DNA of 64,000 nt from Gemmatimonadota bacterium. GTDB taxonomy: Bacteria; Gemmatimonadota; Gemmatimonadetes; Gemmatimonadales; GWC2-71-9. Below the pieces are notes generated by a model, which was not told the origin of the DNA, ran no database searches, and saw only the letters and a list, made by a program, of their open reading frames with translations. Below, one piece after another: positions 48,616 to 57,177 of the stretch. The stretch's first letter is position 1, and every line of letters begins with the position of its first letter. A program made the position numbers and the translations under genes. The stretch is taken from assembly GCA_022710485.1 (NCBI GenBank), contig JAKLGU010000001.1, positions 1 to 64,000 on the forward strand, in the 5' to 3' direction.

Positions 48616-50244
48616 ATGAGCCTGCTCACCGGAGCGCGGAGCCTGCTGGCGTCCGGGGCGAGCTTGCCCGGCGACCTGATGGAGGACTCGCGGAAGCGGA
48701 TCGGCATCGCGGCGATGTCCGTCGCGGCCATCTGGCTCATCATCCTGGGCATGATCGAGCTGGCCGGCCGGTGGTTCAGCGCCACGCTTCCCAATGTCTC
48801 CGCCGTCTGGCCGGAGCCGGGGCGGTACTTCACGATCACCGGCATCGTCGTGGCGAGTGCGGTGGCGCTGGTGGCGCGACGCGTCGGCCCGAAATCGCAC
48901 TGGCTGCGGGACGTCGCCGTGGTGCTGATGGTCGGAACCTGCCTGATGCTGGCCATCCTCGAGGCCTGGGTGCCCATTACCCAGCCGGGGCGGCTTTCCT
49001 GGGTGTGCGTCATCATCCTGCTCTATCCGCTGATCGTCGCGGAATCGCCACGCCGGACGCTCGTGGTATCGCTCTCGGCGGCCACGACGGTCCCGGTGGC
49101 GCTCTACCTGGCTCGGGTCCGTGGTGTGGACATGCCCGAACACGGCTTCTCGATCCTGACCCTCGTCCTCCCTCCCTATTTGTGTGCGGCCATCGCGGTG
49201 GTCCCGGCACGCCTGATCCAGCGACTCGGCAGGGCGGTGAGGGAGGCGCGCGAGATCGGTGCGTACCGCCTCGGCAAGCTTCTGGGCGAGGGCGGCATGG
49301 GGCAGGTGTTCCGCGCCACCCACCAGCTCCTGGCACGGCCGGCGGCGGTGAAGCTCATCCGTCCGGAAAGCATCAAGGGAGTCAGCAGCGACACGGCCCG
49401 CACTGCCATGGAGCGGTTCCGGCGGGAAGCCGCTGCCGCAGCCGCGCTCACCTCCCCCCACACCATCGCGCTGTACGACTTTGGCCCCACCGGAGACGGC
49501 AGCTTCTTCTACGCGATGGAGCTGCTCGAGGGGATGAGCCTCGAGGATATGGTCAAGAAGCACGGCGCCCTGCCCCCCGAGCGCGTGGTGTACCTGCTTC
49601 GGCAAGCCTGCCTCTCGCTGGCGGAGGCGCACCAGCGAAACCTCGTGCACCGCGACATCAAGCCCTCCAATCTCTACGCCTGCCGCGCCGGCGTGGAGGT
49701 GGACTTCATCAAGGTCCTGGACTTTGGTCTCGTCAAGGAAACGACGCCTGGGGGGCCAGCCGACCTGAAGCTCACCGCCGCTGACGCGCTCACCGGTACG
49801 CCGGCGTTCATGGCGCCTGAACTGGCGCTCGGAGACCCGGACGTGGACCACCTGGTGGACATCTACGCACTGGGGTGCACCGCCTACTGGCTGCTGACCG
49901 GCGACCTCCCGTTCTACGCTACCAACACGGTGCAGATGCTGTTCAAGCAGGCGAACGAGGCGCCGCCGAAGCCTTCCGCCAAGGCCAAGTTCCCGGTGCC
50001 GCCCGCCGTGGACTCGATGGTGCTCGCCTGCCTGGCCAAGGCGCCGAACGACCGCCCGCGCGACGCGATGGCGCTCATCGCGATGCTCGATGCGATCCCG
50101 TTCGACAACCCGTGGACCCCGGCGCGGGCGCTGGCCTGGTGGAACGAGCAGATTCCATCGGCCCTCGCGCCACCAGCAGCGGATACCCGTCCGGTCGAAC
50201 GTGGCGAGTGGGTCCGGTTCCTCAAGGATTCGAAGGCGCAGTAG
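48616..50244 (+). CDS. Membrane serine/threonine protein kinase
   Basis: A 542-residue Hanks-type kinase with unusual order. An N-terminal membrane domain of about five or six helices (residues 30-205) comes before the kinase domain (about 215-500). Kinase motifs: LGEGGMGQVFRA (P-loop), VKLI (Lys), VHRDIKPSNLYA (catalytic Asp), LDFGLVKE (DFG), GTPAFMAPELAL (activation segment) and DIYALGCTAYWLLTGDLPF. All catalytic residues are kept. No PASTA domains follow. The membrane part may be a sensor; targets are unknown. Confidence 0.9.
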   Translation: MSLLTGARSLLASGASLPGDLMEDSRKRIGIAAMSVAAIWLIILGMIELAGRWFSATLPNVSAVWPEPGRYFTITGIVVASAVALVARRVGPKSHWLRDVAVVLMVGTCLMLAILEAWVPITQPGRLSWVCVIILLYPLIVAESPRRTLVVSLSAATTVPVALYLARVRGVDMPEHGFSILTLVLPPYLCAAIAVVPARLIQRLGRAVREAREIGAYRLGKLLGEGGMGQVFRATHQLLARPAAVKLIRPESIKGVSSDTARTAMERFRREAAAAAALTSPHTIALYDFGPTGDGSFFYAMELLEGMSLEDMVKKHGALPPERVVYLLRQACLSLAEAHQRNLVHRDIKPSNLYACRAGVEVDFIKVLDFGLVKETTPGGPADLKLTAADALTGTPAFMAPELALGDPDVDHLVDIYALGCTAYWLLTGDLPFYATNTVQMLFKQANEAPPKPSAKAKFPVPPAVDSMVLACLAKAPNDRPRDAMALIAMLDAIPFDNPWTPARALAWWNEQIPSALAPPAADTRPVERGEWVRFLKDSKAQ

Positions 50245-50264
50245 GGGCGAGCGCTCGAAGGACG

Positions 50265-50293
50265 TTGACCTCACCGCACCCCGCGGCTAGTAT
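50265..50293 (+). promoter_or_regulatory. Promoter for tRNA-Ser(GGA)
   Basis: TTGACC at 50265-50270 and TAGTAT at 50288-50293 are 17 bases apart, a strong match. Transcription would start near 50300, 21 bases before the tRNA. Confidence 0.78.
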
Positions 50294-50320
50294 GCGCCCC
50301 GGCCCGAGGAGGGCCGCCCT

Positions 50321-50409
50321 GGACGGGTGCTCGAGTGGTTTAAGAGGCACGCCTGGAAAGCGTGTAAACGGTTAACGCCGTTTCGAGGGTTCGAATCCCT
50401 CCCTGTCCG
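50321..50409 (+). tRNA. tRNA-Ser(GGA)
   Basis: Class II tRNA of 89 bases. Acceptor GGACGGG (50321-50327) pairs with CCTGTCC (50402-50408), with one G-U pair and discriminator G50409. The anticodon loop CTGGAAA gives GGA, reading UCC and UCU. A long variable arm and GGGTTCGAATCC are present, and CCA is not encoded. Confidence 0.96.
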
Positions 50410-50445
50410 TTTCCGACGTTCCCACGCACAACGGCTTCTTTTGTC

Positions 50446-50475
50446 ATTGCGAGGCCACGCCGTGGCCGAAGCAAT
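50446..50475. repeat. REP-like palindromic element
   Basis: An imperfect palindrome: ATTGC and GCAAT ends (50446-50450, 50471-50475) enclose GGCCAC (50453-50458) and GTGGCC (50462-50467). The outer sequence (TTGTCATTGCGAGG ... GAAGCAATC) resembles dispersed palindromes I recall from many bacterial genomes. Only one copy was seen in the window. Confidence 0.6.
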
Positions 50476-50535
50476 CCGGCAATCGGGAACCCTTCGACCC
50501 CTCCCGGCGTATTGTGGGGGTCACCCTCCGGAGCC

Positions 50536-51447
50536 ATGCCCGTGCTTATCCGCCGCGGCGGCGACATCCCCGCCTCCCAGATCACCCCCGAGTCCGTCTA
50601 CCTGAACCGGCGGGCCTTCGTGGCCGCCGCCGGTGGAGTCGCGCTCGGGGCGCTGCTGCCGCCGCGCCTCAGGGCACTGGCCGGCCCCGACGACCTGAAG
50701 CCCACCCCGTACGAAACGATCACCACCTACAACAACTACTACGAGTTCGGCACCAGCAAAGAATCTCCCGCCAAGCTGGCGGGCCGCCTGAAGACCAGTC
50801 CGTGGACGGTGGAGGTCGCGGGGGCGGCCAAGCGCACGGGGCGTTACAGCTACGAGGACCTCGTTCGCCCGTTCACCATGCAGGTGCGGATCTACCGGCA
50901 TCGCTGCGTCGAGGGGTGGTCCATGGTGGTCCCCTGGATGGGGTTCTCTCTCGGCGACCTGATCCGACGGCTGGAGCCGACCAGCAAGGCCAAGTTCGTG
51001 CAGTTCACCACGCTCGACGACCCGGCGCAGATGCCCGGGCAGCGGAGCGACATCCTTCCGTGGCCATATGTCGAGGGGCTCCGGCTGGACGAGGCGATGC
51101 ACCCCCTCACCATCCTGGCGACCGGGCTCTACGGAAAGCCGCTCCCCAACCAGAACGGCGCGCCGCTCCGCCTCGTCGTTCCGTGGAAGTACGGGTTCAA
51201 GGGCGGGAAGGCGATCGTCCGGATCACCTTCATGGAAACCCAGCCGATGACCACGTGGAACATGGCCGTGCCAAGCGAGTACGGGTTCTACGCAAACGTG
51301 AACCCCGAGGTGGACCATCCACGCTGGAGCCAGGCCCGGGAGCGGCCGGTCGGCGAGTTCTTCAAGCGGGACACCCTGATGTTCAACGGCTACGCGGACC
51401 AGGTGGCCAGCCTCTACACCGGCATGAACCTGCGCACGAACTACTGA
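50536..51447 (+). CDS. msrP: Periplasmic methionine sulfoxide reductase, catalytic subunit
   Basis: Molybdenum enzyme that repairs oxidised methionine in periplasmic proteins. The 303-residue protein carries a Tat signal ([21 protein letters not shown]) and the SUOX-like fold, with the Mo-ligating cysteine in [35 protein letters not shown] and [17 protein letters not shown] are typical MsrP (YedY) segments. The heme membrane partner msrQ is 7 bases downstream. The region between tRNA-Ser and this ATG (50410-50535) holds only the palindromic repeat and a lone -10-like TATTGT. Confidence 0.94.
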   Translation: MPVLIRRGGDIPASQITPESVYLNRRAFVAAAGGVALGALLPPRLRALAGPDDLKPTPYETITTYNNYYEFGTSKESPAKLAGRLKTSPWTVEVAGAAKRTGRYSYEDLVRPFTMQVRIYRHRCVEGWSMVVPWMGFSLGDLIRRLEPTSKAKFVQFTTLDDPAQMPGQRSDILPWPYVEGLRLDEAMHPLTILATGLYGKPLPNQNGAPLRLVVPWKYGFKGGKAIVRITFMETQPMTTWNMAVPSEYGFYANVNPEVDHPRWSQARERPVGEFFKRDTLMFNGYADQVASLYTGMNLRTNY

Positions 51448-51454
51448 CCCGGGT

Positions 51455-52057
51455 ATGACACGGGCGCAGGTAATTCGCCGGGTCGTCAAGCCGGTGGTCT
51501 GGGTGGTCGGGCTGGGAATCCCGGTTCGACTTCTGTGGGGGGCCCTCCACGGCACGCTGGGAAGCGAGCCGGTCCGGGCCATCCAGGAGTGGACGGGCAA
51601 GGGTGCCCTGGTCGGGCTGCTGCTCACGCTGGCGGTCACGCCACTCCGGCGCCTCACCGGCTGGAACGAGCTTATCCGACTCCGGCGGCTCCTCGGCACT
51701 TTCGCCTTCTTCCTCGCGACGCTCCACCTGCTCACATACCTGGTATTCGACCAGTCCCTCTCGCTCGCCATGATCCGCAAGGACATCATGGAACACCCGT
51801 GGGTTACCGCGGGGTTCGCCGCCTGGGTCCTGATGGTGCCGCTGGCCCTGACCTCGACCGCCGGCATGGTACGTCGTCTCGGCGGCAAGCGGTGGCAGCG
51901 GCTCCACCTGCTGGTCTACCTGGCCGCGGCGGGCGGGGTCTTTCATTTCCTCTGGCTGGTCAAGAAGGACGCCACCACGCCGGAGCGATTCGGGCTGGTC
52001 CTCGTGGCGCTGCTCCTCATGCGCCTTCCCGCGTGGGCCGTCCGGGCGCGCGCTTGA
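51455..52057 (+). CDS. msrQ: MsrPQ heme-binding membrane subunit
   Basis: Passes electrons from the quinone pool to MsrP. The 200-residue protein has about six membrane helices and belongs to the ferric-reductase-like (YedZ) family. Heme-ligand histidines are visible in FFLATLHLLTYLV, WQRLHLLVYLAAAGGVFHFL. It lies directly after msrP in the standard order. Confidence 0.92.
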   Translation: MTRAQVIRRVVKPVVWVVGLGIPVRLLWGALHGTLGSEPVRAIQEWTGKGALVGLLLTLAVTPLRRLTGWNELIRLRRLLGTFAFFLATLHLLTYLVFDQSLSLAMIRKDIMEHPWVTAGFAAWVLMVPLALTSTAGMVRRLGGKRWQRLHLLVYLAAAGGVFHFLWLVKKDATTPERFGLVLVALLLMRLPAWAVRARA

Positions 52058-52082
52058 TTCGCCCCCGACCCCCCGCTAGCTT
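52054..52082 (+). promoter_or_regulatory. Promoter giving a near-leaderless pyrR transcript
   Basis: TTGATT at 52054-52059 and TAGCTT at 52077-52082 are 17 bases apart. A start 6-7 bases later falls at 52089-52090, 2-3 bases before the pyrR ATG at 52092. No Shine-Dalgarno sequence lies between. Confidence 0.6.
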
Positions 52083-52091
52083 CCGCCCTCG

Positions 52092-52631
52092 ATGCCCTCA
52101 CGTTCCCCGCTGCTCGACGAACGAGCCATCGCGCGCACCCTGGCGCGCATGGCCGTTGAAATCGTCGAGCGATGCCAGGGAACGGAGGGCCTCTTGCTTG
52201 TCGGCATCCAGCGCCGGGGCGTGGAGCTCGCGGAGCGCCTCGGACGGCTGATCGAGGCCTCCGAAGGCGTGCAGGTGCCGCGCGGCAAGCTCGACATCAC
52301 CCTCTATCGCGACGACCTCCAGACCGTGGGCGTCGGCCCCGTGGTCGGGGAGACGCACCTGCCCGGCACCCTCGACGGCCGCACCGTCGTCATCGTGGAC
52401 GACGTGCTGTACACCGGCCGGACCATCCGCGCCGCCCTCGACGAACTCGCCGACTTCGGCCGCCCCAGGCGGATCCTCCTCTGTGTGCTCGTCGACCGCG
52501 GAGGGCGCGAACTGCCCATCCAGCCCGACATCGCCGGCCGGACCGTGCGGGTGGGCCCGGGGGAGCGGGTGGACGTCCTCATCTCCGAACTCGACGGCCG
52601 CGACGCGGTGGAGCTCGCCCGTGCCGACTGA
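52092..52631 (+). CDS. pyrR: Pyrimidine operon regulator / uracil phosphoribosyltransferase PyrR
   Basis: Regulates pyrimidine genes by UMP-dependent RNA binding in Gram-positives and often has uracil phosphoribosyltransferase activity. The 179-residue protein has [35 protein letters not shown] and the PRPP loop [19 protein letters not shown]. It heads a pyrR-pyrB-pyrC run. No attenuator leader precedes it; the promoter is next to the ATG. The pyrB start lies 11 bases inside its 3' end. Confidence 0.93.
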   Translation: MPSRSPLLDERAIARTLARMAVEIVERCQGTEGLLLVGIQRRGVELAERLGRLIEASEGVQVPRGKLDITLYRDDLQTVGVGPVVGETHLPGTLDGRTVVIVDDVLYTGRTIRAALDELADFGRPRRILLCVLVDRGGRELPIQPDIAGRTVRVGPGERVDVLISELDGRDAVELARAD

Positions 52632-53595
52632 CGCCGCCTCGCTCGCCCTTGGCAAGGACCTGGTCGGGCTCGAGACGCTCAGCCCGGCCCAGCTCCGGTT
52701 CATCCTCGACACCGCCGAACCGTTCAAGGAAGTGAGCGAGCGCGCCATCAAGAAGGTGCCGGCGCTCCGCGGGAAGACGATCGTCAACCTCTTCTTCGAG
52801 GCCTCCACCCGGACCAGGATCTCGTTCGAGTTCGCCGAGAAGCGACTGTCGGCCGACACGGTCAACGTGGCGACCCAGGGTTCCTCGGTCTCGAAGGGGG
52901 AGACGCTGGTGGACACGGCGCGGAACCTCGAGGCGATGCGGATCGACATGGTGGTCATCCGCCACGGCTCCTCGGGCGCGGCCAAGTTCCTCGGCGACCG
53001 GATCGCCTCCAACGTGATCAACGCCGGCGACGGCAAGCACGAGCACCCCACCCAGGCGCTCCTCGATCTCCTGACCCTGCGCGACAAGTTCGGCCGGATC
53101 GAGGGGCTCAAGGTCGCCATCTGCGGCGACATCCTGCACAGCCGGGTGGCGCGGAGCAACATCTGGGGGCTGACCAAGCTCGGGGCCGAGGTCGGCGTCT
53201 GCGGTCCGCCATCCCTCCTGCCGCGCGACATCGAGGAACTCGGCGTCACCATCCTGCCGCGCATCGAGGACGCGATCGCCTGGGCCGACGCGCTGAACGT
53301 CCTACGGCTGCAGCTCGAGCGGATGCAGGCAGGGTTCATCCCGTCGCTCCGCGAGTACAACCGCGTCTTCGGCGTCACCCGGGACCGCCTGGCGCGGGCC
53401 CCGAAGGACCTGGTCATCCTGCACCCCGGACCGATGAACCGCGGCGTCGAGATCGACAGCGACGTCGCCGACGGCGAGCACAGCGTCATCCTGCCCCAGG
53501 TCACGAACGGCGTGGCGGTGCGGATGGCGGTGCTCTACCTGCTGGCCGGCGGCACCGGGGCCGTCGCCGCCGCGGCACGAGGTGAGGCAGCGTGA
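52621..53595 (+). CDS. pyrB: Aspartate carbamoyltransferase catalytic subunit
   Basis: Condenses carbamoyl phosphate and aspartate in pyrimidine synthesis. The 324-residue protein has the carbamoyl-phosphate motif [30 protein letters not shown] and LRLQLERMQ followed by [13 protein letters not shown]. No regulatory chain (pyrI) follows. The start is GTG 52621, which gives [17 protein letters not shown]. It overlaps pyrR by 11 bases and pyrC by GTGA. Confidence 0.94.
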   Translation: MPTDAASLALGKDLVGLETLSPAQLRFILDTAEPFKEVSERAIKKVPALRGKTIVNLFFEASTRTRISFEFAEKRLSADTVNVATQGSSVSKGETLVDTARNLEAMRIDMVVIRHGSSGAAKFLGDRIASNVINAGDGKHEHPTQALLDLLTLRDKFGRIEGLKVAICGDILHSRVARSNIWGLTKLGAEVGVCGPPSLLPRDIEELGVTILPRIEDAIAWADALNVLRLQLERMQAGFIPSLREYNRVFGVTRDRLARAPKDLVILHPGPMNRGVEIDSDVADGEHSVILPQVTNGVAVRMAVLYLLAGGTGAVAAAARGEAA

Positions 53596-54881
53596 CATCC
53601 ATCCTGATTCGCGGCGGCCGCGTCATCGACCCCTCCCGGGGCACCGACGGCGTCGCTGACGTCCTGGTCGAAGGCAACACGATCGCCGCCGTGGGCCGGG
53701 GGATCGAGGCTCCCGACGGCGCGCAGGTCATCGACGCCACGGGGAAGGTCGTCGCCCCCGGGCTGATCGACCTCCACGTGCACCTCCGCGAGCCCGGCCA
53801 GGAGGACCTCGAGACGGTCGCGTCCGGCGCCATGGCGGCGGCCGCCGGCGGATTCACCGCTGTCTGCGCCATGCCCAACACCGACCCGGTCACCGACAAC
53901 CAGGCGGCGGTGGGCTTCATCGTGAGCCAGGCCCAGCGGGCGGGAAAGGCGCGCGTCTACCCGATCGGCGCCGTGACCCTCGGCCAGCGGGGCGAACAGC
54001 TCGCGGAATTCGGCGAGCTGGTGGGTGCCGGGGCGGTGGCGGTCAGCGACGACGGCAAGCCGGTCGGCTCCAGCCACATGATGCGGACGGCGCTCGAGTA
54101 CGCCCGGACCTTCGGCATCCCGGTCGCCAATCACTGCGAGGAGATGAGCCTGGCGCAGGGCGGCGCCATGCACGAGGGGCTGGTCAGCACACGGCTCGGG
54201 CTCAAGGGGATTCCCGCCGCGGCGGAAGAGATCATGGTGGCGCGCGACATCATCCTCGCGGAACTTACCGGGGGCCACGTCCACCTCTGCCACATGTCCA
54301 CGCGCGGATCGGTGGAGCTCATCCGGCGGGGCAAGGAGAAGGGCGTCCGGGTGACTGCGGAGGCGACGCCGCACCACTTCTCCCTGACGCACGAGCGGTG
54401 CGAAGGGTACGACACCAACGCCAAGATGAACCCGCCCCTCCGCGAGCACGAGGACGTCGAGGCGATCCGGCAGGGGCTCAAGGACGGCACCATTGACGTG
54501 ATCGCCAGCGACCACGCCCCGCACCACTACGACGCCAAGGAGCGGGAGTTCGACAACGCGCCGAACGGCATCATCGGGCTGGAGACCGCGCTCGGCGTGG
54601 CCATCCGGGACCTCGTGGAATCGGGCGTGCTGTCCCTGCCGGCGCTGATTGACCGGATGAGCACCCGGGCCGCTCGGATCTTCAACCTGCCCGGCGGCAC
54701 GCTGGCCGTCGGCGCGCCGGCCGACGTGGTGGTCCTCGACCCGACCGAGCGCTGGATCGTGCGCCCGGAGAGCTTCCGGTCGAAGAGCCGGAACACCCCG
54801 TACGCCGGCGCCGAACTGGTCGGGCGCGCCCACCAGACGGTGGTGCGGGGTCGGATCGTCTTCGACATCCGCACCGCCTGA
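53592..54881 (+). CDS. pyrC: Dihydroorotase
   Basis: Zinc amidohydrolase that cyclises carbamoyl aspartate to dihydroorotate. The 429-residue protein is the type I class: [16 protein letters not shown] (metal His), [42 protein letters not shown] and [20 protein letters not shown]. The start is GTG 53592 in the pyrB stop. Residues 391-429 end in the usual small beta domain. Confidence 0.95.
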   Translation: MTSILIRGGRVIDPSRGTDGVADVLVEGNTIAAVGRGIEAPDGAQVIDATGKVVAPGLIDLHVHLREPGQEDLETVASGAMAAAAGGFTAVCAMPNTDPVTDNQAAVGFIVSQAQRAGKARVYPIGAVTLGQRGEQLAEFGELVGAGAVAVSDDGKPVGSSHMMRTALEYARTFGIPVANHCEEMSLAQGGAMHEGLVSTRLGLKGIPAAAEEIMVARDIILAELTGGHVHLCHMSTRGSVELIRRGKEKGVRVTAEATPHHFSLTHERCEGYDTNAKMNPPLREHEDVEAIRQGLKDGTIDVIASDHAPHHYDAKEREFDNAPNGIIGLETALGVAIRDLVESGVLSLPALIDRMSTRAARIFNLPGGTLAVGAPADVVVLDPTERWIVRPESFRSKSRNTPYAGAELVGRAHQTVVRGRIVFDIRTA

Positions 54882-54887
54882 CCCGGA

Positions 54888-54913
54888 CCGGGGGCTCGGC
54901 GGGGTTCCCCCGG
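54888..54913 (+). terminator. Possible terminator hairpin after pyrC
   Basis: CCGGGGG (54888-54894) can pair with CCCCCGG (54907-54913). There is no T tract, so this is only a candidate for factor-dependent or weak termination. Confidence 0.3.
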
Positions 54914-54932
54914 CCTAGCACCGCGTTACATT
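54905..54932 (+). promoter_or_regulatory. Weak promoter candidate for the zinc-ribbon gene
   Basis: TTCCCC at 54905-54910 and TACATT at 54927-54932 with 16-base spacing. The -35 lacks the TTG that the other window promoters share. The implied leader is about 36 bases with GAGAGGGAAG as ribosome binding site. Confidence 0.4.
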
Positions 54933-54974
54933 TGGCTCTTCCGGCGTTTGCCGTCACGAGAGGGAAGTCCGACC

Positions 54975-55889
54975 ATGGCCAAACCGACCCCCCCATCGGC
55001 CAATCCGATCGACGCGCTGCTCGAGGAGCGGGCCCGTTTCCAGACCTGGCTGACGCGCCTGGATTCGGCCGGCTCCGACGCGCCACCCGCCGTGCGCGCC
55101 AAGATCCGCGGCGATTACCAGCAGCGGCTCGACCAGGTCATCGAGTTGTTGCGGAGCCACGCTGCCTCCGTGGCCGAGCAGCTGGCGACGCTGCGGGTCC
55201 GCCAGGACGACCTGGCGGGGCAGGAGGAGAAGGCGCAGGAAACGCTCGCCGAGGCCGAGCTCCGGCATGCGGTTGGCGAGTACGAGGAATCGGAATGGGA
55301 GCGGGTCCGCGGCGGGAGCGAGCGGCTTCTCATCGACGTGCGCGAGGAACTGGCCCGGGTGAGCGATGAGATCACGCGGCTCGGCGAAGTCCAGGCGCTG
55401 ATCGCCGCCACACCGGAGGCGCCGCCCGAGCCGGAGCCCGAGCCCGAACCCGAACTGTCGCCGACGGCTGCGGGAGACGAGGACCCAGGCGACGACTGGG
55501 AGCCCCTCATCCCGCTCGCCGAGGCCCCGGCGCCCCCGCCGCCCAGCGCACCGCGGTTCACGCCCCGGGGCGCGTCGAGGACGTCCGAGCCCACGCCGCC
55601 CCGCACCATCCCGTTTCCGCCGCGCGCCGAACCCTCGCCGGACGATCTGGCGTTCATCAAGTCGATGGCCGACGAGCAGCCCACCACGAAGCGGCCCAGC
55701 GGCGCCGCGCCGCGCGTCAGCGATGCAGGCAGCAAGCCGACGGAGGAGCCGCCACGGGTCGTCCCCGGAAACGAGCGGCCCAGCCAGGCCGCCGTCCCCA
55801 AGACCCTGAAGTGCGGCGAGTGCGGAACCCTCAACCGGCCGACGGAGTGGTACTGTGAACGGTGCGGGGCGGAACTGGCCGCACTCTGA
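54975..55889 (+). CDS. Coiled-coil protein with C-terminal zinc ribbon
   Basis: A 304-residue cytoplasmic protein of unknown function. Residues 1-140 are strongly helical, charged and probably coiled-coil (ERARFQTWLTRLDS through EELARVSDEITRLGEVQAL). A Pro/Glu repeat (PEPEPEPEPE) and long Pro/Ser-rich disordered linker follow, and the last 27 residues are a double CxxC zinc ribbon (LKCGECGTLNRPTEWYCERC). The layout suggests a scaffold that binds protein or nucleic acid through the ribbon. Confidence 0.7.
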   Translation: MAKPTPPSANPIDALLEERARFQTWLTRLDSAGSDAPPAVRAKIRGDYQQRLDQVIELLRSHAASVAEQLATLRVRQDDLAGQEEKAQETLAEAELRHAVGEYEESEWERVRGGSERLLIDVREELARVSDEITRLGEVQALIAATPEAPPEPEPEPEPELSPTAAGDEDPGDDWEPLIPLAEAPAPPPPSAPRFTPRGASRTSEPTPPRTIPFPPRAEPSPDDLAFIKSMADEQPTTKRPSGAAPRVSDAGSKPTEEPPRVVPGNERPSQAAVPKTLKCGECGTLNRPTEWYCERCGAELAAL

Positions 55890-55911
55890 CGAGGCGGGGG
55901 ACTGAACGAGA

Positions 55912-55941
55912 ACGGGGCCCGGCAGAATTGCCGGGCCCCGT
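55912..55941. terminator. Bidirectional terminator between zinc-ribbon gene and rpsT
   Basis: A perfect 13-pair stem: ACGGGGCCCGGCA (55912-55924) against TGCCGGGCCCCGT (55929-55941), with a 4-base GAAT loop. It lies between two convergent genes. T tracts are poor on both sides, so strength is uncertain. Confidence 0.75.
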
Positions 55942-55966
55942 GTCGTTGCGGCGCGGTGCGAGCGGC

Positions 55967-56221
55967 TCAGGCCTTGGCGGCGGCGGCCTTGGCGAGGCGG
56001 CTCTTCTGGCGCGCGGCGGTCTTGGGGTGCACCAGGTTCTTCCGCCCGGCGCGATCGAGCAGGCTGGCGGCCTCGGACAGGGCCTTGCTGGCCTCGGCCT
56101 TGGTGCCGGCGGCGCGAACCTTCTTGACGGCGGTGCGCAGCTCGCTCCGCTGAGCCTTGTTGCGGGCGGTGCGAACCTTGGTCTGGCGCATGCGCTTCTT
56201 GGCGGACTTGATGCGGGGCAC
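55967..56221 (-). CDS. rpsT: Small ribosomal subunit protein bS20
   Basis: Primary 16S rRNA-binding protein of the 30S subunit. The 84-residue basic protein is typical: PRIKSAKKRMRQTKVRTARN, then RSELRTAVKKVRAAG and a C-terminal LLDRAGRKNLVHPKTAARQKS followed by RLAK. The start is GTG at 56221, preceded by AGAGAGGT. It is monocistronic, with its own promoter and a terminator. Confidence 0.95.
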   Translation of the reverse strand: MPRIKSAKKRMRQTKVRTARNKAQRSELRTAVKKVRAAGTKAEASKALSEAASLLDRAGRKNLVHPKTAARQKSRLAKAAAAKA

Positions 56222-56283
56222 AGCGGACCTCTCTGAAACGGTGCGGCGGGAGGGCCCATCCCCCCCATCATTTGCAAGCGCGA

Positions 56284-56312
56284 ATAGTAGCCGAGCCCCT
56301 GCGCAAGGTCAA
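56284..56312 (-). promoter_or_regulatory. Promoter for rpsT
   Basis: On the minus strand TTGACC (56312 to 56307) and TACTAT (56289 to 56284) are 17 bases apart. Transcription would start near 56277, about 56 bases before the GTG. Confidence 0.78.
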
Positions 56313-56325
56313 GCAGCACGGTGCT

Positions 56326-56354
56326 TTGACTTGCCTCCGACCGGGGTGTATTCT
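56326..56354 (+). promoter_or_regulatory. Promoter for the scpA-scpB-rluB run
   Basis: TTGACT at 56326-56331 and TATTCT at 56349-56354 are 17 bases apart. The -35 box lies only 13 bases from that of the divergent rpsT promoter. Confidence 0.72.
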
Positions 56355-56412
56355 TCCCCGCGCCGTCATCGGCGCCACACCCGGTCCACCCCACCTTCGA
56401 TCCGGACGACGG

Positions 56413-57177
56413 TTGGAACAGCCTGCCGCCCTCACCTTGCCTGACCCGCCGACTTCGGCGTTGGGTGCCTCGCCGGCCTTCGTGGTCGAACTCGAGGCCT
56501 TTTCGGGCCCCCTCGACCTCCTGCTGCACTTGCTCCGGGAGGAAGAGCTCGAGATCGCGGACATCCCGATCGCCCGGATCGCCGACCAGTTCCTCCTGGT
56601 CATCCATGACCTGGGGCTGAACCAGGCGGCCGATTACCTCGAGATGGCGGGGCGCCTCCTTCGGCTGAAGGCGCAAATGCTCCTGCCGCGCCGGAGCGAG
56701 GAAGACGGGTGGGAAGATCCGCGCGCGGAGCTGGTCCGACGCCTCCTCGAATACCAGCAGATCCGCGAAGTGGCGCTCTGGATCGGGCGCGCCGCGGAGC
56801 GGCGTGCCGACCAGTACGCGCGCGGATTTCTCCCCCCGCCCCCGGACCTCCCGCCGCTTCCCCTGCAGGTCGACTTGGTGGAGCTGCTGCAGGCGGTGCA
56901 GCGGGTCATCGAGGGGATCCCCGCGCCCGTCCTGCACCGCGTGGTGGCACGGCCGCTCGACGTCGAGGGCGCCACCCGCCGCCTCTTCTCCCTGCTCGAG
57001 GAGAAGGCGGAGTTCGGCTGGTACGAGGCGCTGGGGCCCGCGCCGACCATCACCGACGTACTGTCCACGCTCCTGGCGCTGCTGGAACTCGCGCGCCGCG
57101 GCACCGTTTCCCTGACCCAGGCGGCTGCGTTCGCGCCTATGGTGATTCGCCGTGACTCCTCTCGCCCAGCTGATTGA
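56413..57177 (+). CDS. scpA: Segregation and condensation protein A
   Basis: Kleisin subunit of the SMC condensin complex. The conserved N-terminal part is AFVVELEAFSGPLDLLLHLL, EELEIADIPIARIADQFL and YLEMAGRLLRLKAQMLLP, and the C-terminal winged helix ends in LARRGTVSLTQAAAFAPMVI. The family domain starts at about base 56479. The promoter at 56326 places the start after 56361; TTG 56413 gives 254 residues and is my choice, but TTG 56437 or 56461 is also possible. It overlaps scpB by 26 bases. Confidence 0.88.
   Translation: MEQPAALTLPDPPTSALGASPAFVVELEAFSGPLDLLLHLLREEELEIADIPIARIADQFLLVIHDLGLNQAADYLEMAGRLLRLKAQMLLPRRSEEDGWEDPRAELVRRLLEYQQIREVALWIGRAAERRADQYARGFLPPPPDLPPLPLQVDLVELLQAVQRVIEGIPAPVLHRVVARPLDVEGATRRLFSLLEEKAEFGWYEALGPAPTITDVLSTLLALLELARRGTVSLTQAAAFAPMVIRRDSSRPAD

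Noticed and set aside
52058-52091. PyrR attenuator leader
   Set aside because: The gap between msrQ and pyrR is 34 bases and contains the promoter; no alternative hairpins fit.
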